Source: Candidatus Poribacteria bacterium
GTDB lineage: Bacteria; Poribacteria; WGA-4E; WGA-3G
Direction of reading: 5' to 3'
Assembly (NCBI GenBank): GCA_012270865.1
Contig: JAAXHL010000095.1
Span: forward strand, 1-36,687
DNA: 36,687 nucleotides
The translations under genes and the position numbers were made by a program. The notes beneath the pieces were generated by a model. The model saw only the letters and a program-made list of their open reading frames with translations, was not told the origin of the DNA and did no database searches. Every line of letters starts with the position of its first letter. Within the stretch, counting starts at the first letter, position 1. Below are positions 7,938 to 15,836 of this stretch, piece after piece.

Positions 7938-8041
7938 AGGACTTATGTAATTTTTCTTATGAATTCGCTATGAATTCGCTACTGCCATACACTGCAGGCG
8001 AGGTTTGAAACCTCGTCTGCATGGGTGGTTACGTAAGTTTT
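7938..8041. mobile_element. degenerate MITE-like element
   Basis: AGGACTTATGTAA (7938-7950) and TTACGTAAGTTTT (8029-8041) are imperfect inverted ends (10 of 13 matching) related to the ends of the 6434-6552 element. The interior holds a tandem TGAATTCGCTA (7960-7981) and a palindrome whose 13-base arms (7994-8006 and 8008-8020) differ at one base. No ORF is present. Confidence 0.4.
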
Positions 8042-8089
8042 GTTAGAAATCTGCTGCGAAGGCGCAATTGTGCAGCTACAAGCCGAAGA

Positions 8090-11000
8090 TCAGACCTGCT
8101 CAACGCTCAAGGTTGCCGATTCATCGTTGAGTTTTTGCGCGAGGGTGAACGCTTTTTCGCTCGGTGTATCTACGACTTCGGTTGTCAATGTCTCTCGGAG
8201 GATATATGCTTGATGCACACGGAACGCTTCGTCTGCAAGTGGCGATGCATCGATTAGCGAGAGTTTAATCCGGTCGGAGATGTTAAAATCGGCATCCTTC
8301 CGCATATTTTGGATCTTGTTCACAAACTCGCGTGCCAAACCTTCAAGAACCAATTCATGCGTCAGTTCCGTTGAGAGTGCAACGAATTTCCGAGCGTCTA
8401 CCTCTACGAAGAAACCCTCTCGGTTCTGTGTTTGCACGTCAATATCGGACGATTCGAGGGTGTATGTCTCTCCTGATGCTTCGACTTTTAAACTGCCAGC
8501 GGTCTCCAATTCCGCCTTCGTCTGCATTGCGTCCGCAGTCGCGAGTGCCTTCGCGATGGCTTGCACACCCTTGCCGTATTTGGGTCCCAAGACCCTGAAG
8601 TTTGGTTTGAGTGTAACCTGTGCGAATGCGTCGAGGTCCTCCGTGAAGACGATGGCTTTGACGTTGAGTTCGTCGTGGACGAGTTCCGCCAAACGGTTGA
8701 CGGTCGCTTTTTCGGTATCCGAGAGTCCACCGAGTGTAATCTCTGCGAGCGGTTGCCGCGTCTTGATACCGGAACGGTTGCGTGCAGCGTGTCCCATACG
8801 GATGACATCGCGGGTGAACGCCATATCGGTCTCTAACTGGGTATCTTTTAGCGAGGTATCTGCTACCGGATATGCAGCGAGATGGACACTCGGCGGTGCT
8901 TCAGTATCAAGCGAGCATACCAGATTTCGGTAGAGTTCATCCGCAAGAAACGGAACGAACGGCGCGACGAGTTTCGCGACGGTTACAAGGACCTCATAAA
9001 GTGTGGCATAAGCGGCTTGCTTATCGGGTCCTGCTTCCGCACCCCAGAACCGGTCGCGGGTTCGGCGGACGTACCAATTACTAAGATCATCCACAAACGC
9101 CTCAATCGCACGCGGCGCGTTCGTGAGATGGTAACTCTCCATCTCGTCATGCACTTCGTCGATAAGCGTGTGGAGACGGGACAATATCCATCTGTCCACA
9201 ACGGCGCGTTCTTCAATTGGTGGCGCATCTTTCAAGACATCAACCCCTTCCAAGTTGGCATACATCACGAAGAAACTATAGACATTGTGGAGCGTGCCCA
9301 TGAACTTTTTCAACGCTTCGTCAACACCATCAATTTTGAAAGCGCGTGGTGTCCACGGTGTCGTCGCGGTGAACATATACCACCGCATCCCATCTGCACC
9401 CTGCTCATTCAAAATCGTCCACGGATCCACCGTGTTCCCTTTACTCTTGCTCATCTTCTGCCCATCGTCAGCGAGGACGAGTTCGAGGCAGAGGCAGTTT
9501 TTATAGGCAGGCTTATCATAGAGGAGCGTTCCAGTTGCCAAGAGACTATAGAACCACCCACGCGTCTGATCGATGGCTTCGGAGATGAAATCCGCTGGAT
9601 AGGTTTCTTCAAACAGTTCCCTGTTTTCAAATGGATAGTGCCATTGTGCCGTGTGTGCGCAGCCGGAGTCGAACCAGCAGTCAATTACGTCTTGGACACG
9701 GCGCATCGTGCCCTCACATTTTTCACAGGTGAGCGCAACGTCATCTACGTAAGGACGGTGGAGTTCAATAGCGTCGGGTACGTCTATCCCGTGTTCCTTC
9801 AGTTCAGCGATACTGCCGACACAGTGTTGATGTCCGCAGTCGTCACAGACCCAGACCGGTAGCGGTGTCCCCCAATAGCGTTCGCGGCTCAATCCCCAGT
9901 CGATATTGTTTTCCAACCAGTTCCCGAACCGACCGTCTTTGATGTGTTCTGGATACCAGTTGATTTCCTGATTGTGTTGGCGCATCTGGTCACGGATAGC
10001 CGTTGTTCGGATGAACCACGATTCGCGCGCGTAATAGAGCAGCGGGTTATCGCATCGCCAGCAGAACGGGTATTGGTGTGTATATTCGGCGGCTTTGAAG
10101 AGCAATCCGCGTCCGTCCAAGTTGTCAATAATCTGCGGATCGGCATCCTTAACGTATTCACCCGCCCACGGCTCTTTGACCGCTGCGACAAATCTGCCGT
10201 CGGCACCTACCAATTGCACCAACGGTAGGTTATATTTTTGTCCGATGTCGTAGTCGTCTTGTCCGAAAGCGGGTGCGATATGGACCAAGCCGCTCCCCTC
10301 TGTCGTCGTTACGAAATCGCCAGGGACAACATAGTGCGATTTTTCGGCGTGTTCGCCGCTATCAAAGAGGGGTTCATATTCCCAGTCACAAAGGTCAGTT
10401 CCCTTATAGTTTTCGATAACGTTAGGAAGTTCATCTCCAAAGAGACTCGGCAGGCATTCTTTCGCGAGGATGAGGTGCTGACCATTATCTTCTTCGACGG
10501 CGACGTAATCGTAAGCCTCGCCGACAGCGACGGCGACGTTAGATGGCAATGTCCACGGGGTCGTTGTCCAGACGAGTAGATAGGCATTCTCCCTGTTTTT
10601 TAGCGGGAATCGGACAAAGATTGACGGATCGGAGACCTCTTGGTAACCGAGTGCGACTTCGTGGCTTGCCAAGGTCGTGCCACACCGATAGCAATACGGC
10701 TGCACCTTGTGTCCCTGATATAACAGTCCCTTATCCCAGGCTTGTCGGAGTACCCACCAGACGCTCTCAATATAATCGTTTGATAGTGTGATATAGGCAT
10801 CGTCGAGGTTCACCCAAAACCCGATGCGTTCCGTCATCTCACGCCAGTCCTGCTCATATTGGAACACATTTTCTTTACACTTTTCGATAAAGTTCTGAAC
10901 GCCGTAAGCCTCTAACTCCGCTTTATTTCTGATATTGAGTTGCTTTTCGACTTGGTATTCGACGGGGAGTCCGTGTGTGTCCCAACCGGCTTTACGGTGG

Positions 11001-11236
11001 ACGTAGTGCCCCGTCATCGTTTTATAGCGGCAGACGGCATCTTTCATGATCCGTGCGAGGACGTGATGGACACCCGGCGGCGCGTTTGCAAACGGGGGTC
11101 CCTCTAAGAAAACAAAGGACGGTGCGTCCTTGTACATCTCCATACTCTTCTCGAAGATGTCGTTTTCACGCCAGAATTCTAAGGTCTGTTTCTCTTTCTC
11201 TGCGAACGTGAATTGGGGTGATACCTCTTCAAACAT
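8090..11236 (-). CDS. ileS: isoleucyl-tRNA synthetase, type 2 with GVHH in place of the HxGH motif
   Basis: This encodes 1048 residues, class I aminoacyl-tRNA synthetase, charging tRNA-Ile. The ATP-binding signature region reads PPGVHHVLA (53-61), so the usual HxGH is replaced by GVHH. The KMSKS loop is canonical (593-597). The editing domain is present, with TTTPWTLPSN at 223-232. The extended length and the absence of the Cys-rich zinc C-terminus of type 1 bacterial enzymes indicate the type 2 (eukaryote-like) class, associated with mupirocin resistance. The ATG at 11236 is preceded by GAGGAG. A leader peptide and intrinsic terminator lie upstream (11378-11593), suggesting isoleucyl-tRNA-responsive attenuation. 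Confidence 0.97.
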   Translation of the reverse strand: MFEEVSPQFTFAEKEKQTLEFWRENDIFEKSMEMYKDAPSFVFLEGPPFANAPPGVHHVLARIMKDAVCRYKTMTGHYVHRKAGWDTHGLPVEYQVEKQLNIRNKAELEAYGVQNFIEKCKENVFQYEQDWREMTERIGFWVNLDDAYITLSNDYIESVWWVLRQAWDKGLLYQGHKVQPYCYRCGTTLASHEVALGYQEVSDPSIFVRFPLKNRENAYLLVWTTTPWTLPSNVAVAVGEAYDYVAVEEDNGQHLILAKECLPSLFGDELPNVIENYKGTDLCDWEYEPLFDSGEHAEKSHYVVPGDFVTTTEGSGLVHIAPAFGQDDYDIGQKYNLPLVQLVGADGRFVAAVKEPWAGEYVKDADPQIIDNLDGRGLLFKAAEYTHQYPFCWRCDNPLLYYARESWFIRTTAIRDQMRQHNQEINWYPEHIKDGRFGNWLENNIDWGLSRERYWGTPLPVWVCDDCGHQHCVGSIAELKEHGIDVPDAIELHRPYVDDVALTCEKCEGTMRRVQDVIDCWFDSGCAHTAQWHYPFENRELFEETYPADFISEAIDQTRGWFYSLLATGTLLYDKPAYKNCLCLELVLADDGQKMSKSKGNTVDPWTILNEQGADGMRWYMFTATTPWTPRAFKIDGVDEALKKFMGTLHNVYSFFVMYANLEGVDVLKDAPPIEERAVVDRWILSRLHTLIDEVHDEMESYHLTNAPRAIEAFVDDLSNWYVRRTRDRFWGAEAGPDKQAAYATLYEVLVTVAKLVAPFVPFLADELYRNLVCSLDTEAPPSVHLAAYPVADTSLKDTQLETDMAFTRDVIRMGHAARNRSGIKTRQPLAEITLGGLSDTEKATVNRLAELVHDELNVKAIVFTEDLDAFAQVTLKPNFRVLGPKYGKGVQAIAKALATADAMQTKAELETAGSLKVEASGETYTLESSDIDVQTQNREGFFVEVDARKFVALSTELTHELVLEGLAREFVNKIQNMRKDADFNISDRIKLSLIDASPLADEAFRVHQAYILRETLTTEVVDTPSEKAFTLAQKLNDESATLSVEQV

Positions 11237-11260
11237 GGGGAAACTCCTCGCTTAATGGTT

Positions 11261-11361
11261 GTCAGTTATCGGTTATCAGTTTTCAGTTAACAACTTGTGG
11301 CTGGAACATTTGCTAACAGTGCCATAACCTTCTTTAACTGAAAACCGTACTGATAACTGAC
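11261..11361. repeat. 101-base imperfect inverted-repeat element between attenuator and ileS
   Basis: The left arm (11261-11290) begins GTCAGTTATC and ends TTTCAGTTAA. The right arm (11334-11361) carries the same features inverted (TTAACTGAAAAC, then GATAACTGAC). No ORF lies inside. It looks like a non-autonomous mobile or REP-type element inserted between the terminator and the ileS ribosome-binding site. It lies inside the ileS transcript. Confidence 0.55.
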
Positions 11362-11377
11362 ACCTATTAAAAAACAA

Positions 11378-11415
11378 AACGCCCCACCGAAATCGTCGTT
11401 TCAGTGATGGGCGTT
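11378..11415 (-). terminator. intrinsic terminator of the ileS attenuator
   Basis: On the minus strand AACGCCC pairs with GGGCGTT and, after a two-base bulge, CACTGAAA pairs with TTTCGGTG (one G-U), closing a six-base loop. A TTTTGTTTTTT run follows at about 11369-11379. The upstream arm can alternatively pair with the end of the leader ORF: 11394-11399 with 11459-11464 (6 bp), and 11404-11411 with 11448-11455 (8 bp, one G-U). Confidence 0.85.
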
Positions 11416-11443
11416 GAAATAAAAACTTTTTCTCTGACCGTAA

Positions 11444-11593
11444 TTAACCCACCACAGCACGACGCATAGCAATAATAATAATGAATATGGCGCGCGAACC
11501 CGTGACAGCAGAAATGCTCTCTTCGGACAGGGTATTGTAGCGCACAGACTCCCGATATTGCGATGTGAGTGTGGTAAGCAGTGGATAAAACAT
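11444..11593 (-). CDS. isoleucine-rich leader peptide of ileS
   Basis: This is a 49-codon ORF on the ileS strand, ATG at 11593, stop TAA at 11444-11446. Its 3' half contains ATA TTC and then four consecutive ATT codons (11471-11482), so the peptide ends AIFIIIIAMRRAVVG. The run lies just before the sequences that form the antiterminator, the position expected for a ribosome-stalling control codon block in trp/ilv-type attenuation. The ribosome-binding site is weak (GGGATT eight bases upstream of the ATG); an in-frame GTG at 11545 with GGGAG close by is an alternative start. A promoter precedes it. The peptide itself is probably unimportant; its translation is the sensor. The ORF is seen directly; the role is inferred. 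Confidence 0.75.
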   Translation of the reverse strand: MFYPLLTTLTSQYRESVRYNTLSEESISAVTGSRAIFIIIIAMRRAVVG

Positions 11594-11648
11594 CCGATAA
11601 TCCCGCTCGGTGTAAACCTAAGAAAAACAATGTGTGTTTATTAATTGT

Positions 11649-11677
11649 ATGATACCACATTCTGTGAAGGATGTCAA
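11649..11677 (-). promoter_or_regulatory. promoter of the ileS leader
   Basis: On the minus strand TTGACA (11672-11677) and TATCAT (11649-11654) are 17 bases apart. Transcription would begin near 11641, about 48 bases before the leader ATG. It is back to back with the promoter of the divergent protease genes, whose -35 begins 10 bases away. Confidence 0.75.
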
Positions 11678-11686
11678 ATATTTTCC

Positions 11687-11714
11687 TTGCAGAACCTAAA
11701 GTTTAGGATATAAT
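11687..11714 (+). promoter_or_regulatory. promoter with spacer palindrome for the protease-TPR genes
   Basis: TTGCAG (11687-11692) and TATAAT (11709-11714) are 16 bases apart. The spacer contains the palindrome CCTAAA-G-TTTAGG (11695-11707), a good position for a repressor or activator site. The predicted start near 11721 leaves only about ten bases before the TTG start codon at 11731. Confidence 0.6.
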
Positions 11715-11730
11715 AATAGGAAAGGAAATT

Positions 11731-13392
11731 TTGGATAACAAGAGAGATGATAACTTGAGAAAAAGAAAGAGAAGTAGGACGAAAAAGAAGCGAAATAGCA
11801 CACTCCAGCGGATTGCATCAAACGCCTTGCGTGCTTCCGTTCTCCTTTTGAAGGTAGAGCCGACCGGACACCGCAGGGGTGAGCAGATACAAGCGGTTAA
11901 GGTCGCAGCCGGAAGTGGTTTTTTTATAGCACCGTACTTGATTGCAACGAACATTCACTGTGTTGTTGGTACAACAAAGACGCTGGTAGAACCGGTGAAT
12001 CTACGCGTCCCATATCCGGTTACGGACGTGGTTGCGTTTGATGACAAAGCGGACCTGGTCATCTTACAGATTTCGACTGAAGGGATACCGCTGCCGCTCG
12101 CCGACAGCGATACCGTCAAGGAGGGTGAACCGGTTTACGCAGTCCGCTGCACGGGTGGCGGTATAGAAGAGAGGGGTGCGAGAGGTGCCGTCACGGAAGC
12201 GACCGTGCACGGTGTCCGGTCTACCGACACATATCTGCGTTTAAAAACGGTGCTCTCGCCAGGGAATAGCGGCGGCCCCATCATAAACAAGGCAGGTGAA
12301 GTTATCGGCATTGCCGTTGCGGGCAGCTCATCGCCTACTGAGACCGGTGTAAACAATCCCCGAGAATTCGCTTATGCGATTCCTTCAAATGCCGTCAAGG
12401 CACTGCTTGCGCGGGTGGGAGCCGTGGAGCCTCTTGAAACATGGCAACAGCGTCCCCGGATACGCGCTTATGACGAGGCTTCTCACGGATACCTCAAGCA
12501 GAAAGAGAGACAATATGAGGCGGCGATAGAACACTATACGGATGCCCTGCAACTCAACCCGGATTTGGCGGAAGTCTATCACAATCGCGGCACTTTACAA
12601 AATCTCCTTGGACACTCCGAAATTGCTATCGCTGACTGGGATGCCGCCCTGGCACGCAATCCAGACTTCACAGAAGCATACTTCAATCGCGGTGCTGCGA
12701 AAACGACTCTCGGAGACTTTGAAGGCGGCATCGTTGACTGTAGCACTGCCATTGAATGCAACCCGGATGCAGCACCTGCCTACTACAATCGGGCACAGGC
12801 GAGAATGGGACTCAAGCAGTACACCGAAGGTATTGAAGATTACGATAAAGCCCTCAGCATCGGTCTGAGCAAGGCGGATGCCTATGGCGCATACTATAAT
12901 CGCGCGTTAGCGAAGTACCTCCTCGGGTTAGACAAAGCCGAACAGGGGGATAAGGCGGAAGCCATCCGTCTGTATCATGCATCGATTCCTGACTATACGA
13001 AAGCGATACAGGTCGCACCGGACGAAAGCCTCGCCAGCCGAAACTACAACAACCGTGGTTATGCGAAGTATCTTATCGCAGAGTCTGAATCCGCTGATGG
13101 CAACATGGAAGAAGCGCGGAATCTCTATGAAGAGGCGATGATTGACAGTGAGGAAGCGATCAAACGCGATCGCCGAAACGCTTATGCCTACTGCACACGC
13201 GCTGTCACGAGGGTTGCCTTTGACGCATACGATGACGCGATCGAAGACTTTGATAGAGCCATCAAACTCAAACCGGATTTCGCGCACGCCTACCACCAGC
13301 GCGGGCTTGCGAAACAGGCAATCGGACAGCAAAAAGAAGCGGACACTGACTTCGCAAAGGCAAAGAAGATAGACCCAGATATCGGAAAATAA
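11731..13392 (+). CDS. trypsin-like (HtrA-type) serine protease with TPR repeats
   Basis: This encodes 553 residues. The protease domain (about 50-230) carries an intact triad: His76 (ATNIHCV), Asp108 (KADLVIL) and Ser180 (SPGNSGGP). From about 250 to the end are tetratricopeptide repeats with the usual AxxNRG and YDxAIxDxxxAI patterns, probably for binding partners. No PDZ domain is seen. The N-terminus is very basic (KRKRSRTKKKR) and has no signal peptide, so it appears cytoplasmic unless the start is misplaced; no in-frame ATG exists in the first part. The TTG start is supported by an AGGAAAGG ribosome-binding site. The next gene encodes a secreted paralogue 43 bases downstream. Confidence 0.88.
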   Translation: MDNKRDDNLRKRKRSRTKKKRNSTLQRIASNALRASVLLLKVEPTGHRRGEQIQAVKVAAGSGFFIAPYLIATNIHCVVGTTKTLVEPVNLRVPYPVTDVVAFDDKADLVILQISTEGIPLPLADSDTVKEGEPVYAVRCTGGGIEERGARGAVTEATVHGVRSTDTYLRLKTVLSPGNSGGPIINKAGEVIGIAVAGSSSPTETGVNNPREFAYAIPSNAVKALLARVGAVEPLETWQQRPRIRAYDEASHGYLKQKERQYEAAIEHYTDALQLNPDLAEVYHNRGTLQNLLGHSEIAIADWDAALARNPDFTEAYFNRGAAKTTLGDFEGGIVDCSTAIECNPDAAPAYYNRAQARMGLKQYTEGIEDYDKALSIGLSKADAYGAYYNRALAKYLLGLDKAEQGDKAEAIRLYHASIPDYTKAIQVAPDESLASRNYNNRGYAKYLIAESESADGNMEEARNLYEEAMIDSEEAIKRDRRNAYAYCTRAVTRVAFDAYDDAIEDFDRAIKLKPDFAHAYHQRGLAKQAIGQQKEADTDFAKAKKIDPDIGK

Positions 13393-13435
13393 ACCGGGCT
13401 GTCTGTTTATGGCATGGAGAAAAGGAATATCACGC

Positions 13436-15796
13436 ATGAAATATAGCAAAAAATGTCTGTTGAGTCTTTTCACTTTAACTTTCGTGTTCTTTATCTCGTG
13501 TGCGCGGGTGCAGAACGTCTCTGACAAACTGCCAACACTGACAGCGGACCTGGCATCCGAAAAAGGTAAAATCTCAGTCGTTCGTATTACGGGTGGGAAT
13601 TTGATGAGAATAGGCGCAGGCAGCGGTTTTTTTATCCAACCCGATAAGATTGTAACGAACCTTCATGTCATCGCACGTCCGGGACCCATTTTCGCGAAAC
13701 TCGGCGGCGAAGACACGATTTGGATGGTTGAAGGTGTCACAGCGTACGACATGGAAAACGATCTCGTCGTCTTGAAGATTATCGGTGAAGGTGTTCCGCT
13801 CCCGCTCGGCAGCAGCGATACTGTTAAAAAAGGTGAAACCGTTTACGCCATAGGCTACCCGGGGGGCGGACCGTATAAACTCACAGAAGGCACCGTCCAA
13901 AACAGTCGGTATCAAAATAAATGGCTACAGACGACAGCCGATATTTCTAGCGGAAACAGTGGCGGTCCCATGCTAAACGGCAGCGGCGAAGTTATCGGCA
14001 TCAGTACCGCCGTAGACGATTCCCATAGTTATGCCGTCCCTTCCGATACGCTCAAAACTTTACTTTCTGCGTCTATGGAGGTCAAACCTCTGGCGGCGTG
14101 GTATAAACAGAAGCGTATCCGTGCGTATAATTACCACGAGCGCGGTGAGGGTAAATACAGCGATAAACGGTATAAAGCGGCGATAGATGACCTCAATAAA
14201 TCCATTGAGTTGGATGCTGAATATGCACAGGCTTATGCAACTCGCGGACATATATCGTCACACTACGGTGAGGCGATTTTCAGGTATGGACGCAGTGCTG
14301 ATGCCCGACAACACTACCTCGCCGCGATAAAGGACTATACGGAGGCTATCAAGTTAGATGCAGACGGCGATGAAAACTACACCGGTCGCGCCCATACACT
14401 CTCCCACTACGGTGAATATGAAGCCAAGCAAGACAATACAACGGAGGCAGAAAAACAGTATCTCAAGGCGATTGAAGACTGTGCCAAAGCCATTAAATTG
14501 GATCCAAACGATAGCAGAAATTACAGCGGTCGCGCGTGGACAAAGTCGCTCTTCGGAGAATTGAACGTTCAACAGGAAGAACTCGGCAAGGCTCGAAAAC
14601 ATTATCTCGCAGCGATAAAAGATTATACCAAAGCCATCAAGTTAGACCCTGAAGATGATATAAACTACAAAGATCGTGGATGGGTGAAATACCTCTTCGG
14701 GGAATTGCGGAGCAAGCAGGGAAAAACCGACGACGCACAGAAGTACTATCAAGCAGCGATCACGGATACCGAGAAAGCCATTCAACTCGACGCAGACAGA
14801 GCCACTACCTATCATATCCGTGCCCTTGCCAAGGCTGCACTCGGTGAATACGACAGCGCAATAGCGGATTTCGATACCGCTATTGAACACGACTCAGATT
14901 ATGCCGGGGCGTATCGCAGCCGTGGAAAAACGAAGCAGACACTCGGTCAAGAAGAAGCGGCAAAGACAGATTTTCTGAGATCGAAACAGTCTGTCGGTAA
15001 AGGTATCGTACAGGCACAGGAATTGGAAAACGCAGCAGCCGAAATGGTGCGTATCCCCGCAGGTGAGTTCCAGATGGGCAGCAATGAAATTACAGGAGCC
15101 ATGCCGAGACACACCGTCCATCTTGACGAATTCTATATCGACGCTTATGAGGTGACGAACGCACAATTCAAGACGTTCATTGATGCGAACCCTGAGTGGA
15201 GCAAAGACAATATTCCGAGTGAATACCATAACGGAAACTATCTCAGGCTCTGGGCTGGAAACGACTATCCGAGAGGCAAAGCCAACCATCCGGTTGTCTA
15301 TGTGAGTTGGTACGCAGCGATGGCTTACGCGAAATGGAAAGGTAAACGATTGCCAACGGAGGCAGAATGGGAGAAAGCAGCACGCGGCGGCATGGCAGGC
15401 ATGCGCTATGTCTGGGGTAACTCCCGCCACCCAGGGAAAGCGAACTACGGGTATTACGGAAAACATACCCGTCCAGTTGGGAGTTATCTACCCAACGGCT
15501 ACGGTCTGCACGATATGGGCGGGAATGTCTGGGAACTGTGTTTGGATGAGTATAACAGGAATTTTTATAGGAATTCGCCGAAGGAAAATCCGGTGGCTGG
15601 GGTTTCCGATATTGAGGCGTTGATGGAAGATTTCACGAGTGTCAAGACGGTACGGGTATCACGCGGCGGCTCTTGGAACACACGTGATAGACCCGCTGGT
15701 GCAGCGAATCGTGGGAACGATAAACCGACGAACACAAACAGTTGGCTCGGCTTCCGTTGCGCGAAAAGTGCTACACCTCAGCAAGATACCGAGTAA
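13436..15796 (+). CDS. lipoprotein: trypsin-like protease, TPR repeats and FGE/sulfatase-modifying-factor-like domain
   Basis: This encodes 786 residues from the ATG at 13436, chosen over an upstream in-frame ATG because it has AAAAGGA at good spacing and starts a signal peptide with lipobox FISC (Cys22). The protease domain has His77, Asp109 and Ser175 (SSGNSGGP). TPR repeats cover about 231-520. Residues 537-776 form an FGE-sulfatase/SUMF1-like domain: IPAGEFQMGS, DAYEVTNAQF, RLPTEAEWEKAARGG, GNVWEL, SRGGSW and GFRC. The two active-site Cys expected after GGSW in true formylglycine-generating enzymes are replaced (GGSWNTRDRPAGA), so formylglycine synthesis is unlikely. The protein is predicted to be envelope-anchored. 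It forms an operon with the preceding paralogue. Confidence 0.9.
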   Translation: MKYSKKCLLSLFTLTFVFFISCARVQNVSDKLPTLTADLASEKGKISVVRITGGNLMRIGAGSGFFIQPDKIVTNLHVIARPGPIFAKLGGEDTIWMVEGVTAYDMENDLVVLKIIGEGVPLPLGSSDTVKKGETVYAIGYPGGGPYKLTEGTVQNSRYQNKWLQTTADISSGNSGGPMLNGSGEVIGISTAVDDSHSYAVPSDTLKTLLSASMEVKPLAAWYKQKRIRAYNYHERGEGKYSDKRYKAAIDDLNKSIELDAEYAQAYATRGHISSHYGEAIFRYGRSADARQHYLAAIKDYTEAIKLDADGDENYTGRAHTLSHYGEYEAKQDNTTEAEKQYLKAIEDCAKAIKLDPNDSRNYSGRAWTKSLFGELNVQQEELGKARKHYLAAIKDYTKAIKLDPEDDINYKDRGWVKYLFGELRSKQGKTDDAQKYYQAAITDTEKAIQLDADRATTYHIRALAKAALGEYDSAIADFDTAIEHDSDYAGAYRSRGKTKQTLGQEEAAKTDFLRSKQSVGKGIVQAQELENAAAEMVRIPAGEFQMGSNEITGAMPRHTVHLDEFYIDAYEVTNAQFKTFIDANPEWSKDNIPSEYHNGNYLRLWAGNDYPRGKANHPVVYVSWYAAMAYAKWKGKRLPTEAEWEKAARGGMAGMRYVWGNSRHPGKANYGYYGKHTRPVGSYLPNGYGLHDMGGNVWELCLDEYNRNFYRNSPKENPVAGVSDIEALMEDFTSVKTVRVSRGGSWNTRDRPAGAANRGNDKPTNTNSWLGFRCAKSATPQQDTE

Positions 15797-15802
15797 AAAG
15801 AA

Positions 15803-15827
15803 TAGGCGCGCTTTGCCAGCGCGCCTA
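15803..15827 (-). terminator. intrinsic terminator between convergent genes
   Basis: TAGGCGCGCT (15803-15812) pairs with AGCGCGCCTA (15818-15827) around a five-base loop. On the minus strand it is followed by TTCTTTTT, so it mainly serves the lipoprotein gene at 15837-16526. It may also slow read-through from the protease operon. Confidence 0.7.
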
Positions 15828-15836
15828 TAAACATCA

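Noticed and set aside
8882..9862. 326-codon ORF on the plus strand
   Set aside because: It is antisense to ileS, whose motifs are intact through this region.
11378..11640. T-box riboswitch controlling ileS
   Set aside because: No T-box core (AGGGTGGnACCGCG-like) or specifier stem was seen; the control signal is a translated Ile run instead.
11367..11660. 97-codon ORF on the minus strand upstream of ileS
   Set aside because: It is in a different frame, reads through the terminator hairpin and T-run, and has no clear ribosome-binding site. The 49-codon frame with the Ile run explains the region better.
15044..15766. Active formylglycine-generating enzyme domain
   Set aside because: The catalytic cysteines following GGSW are replaced, so only the fold is claimed.
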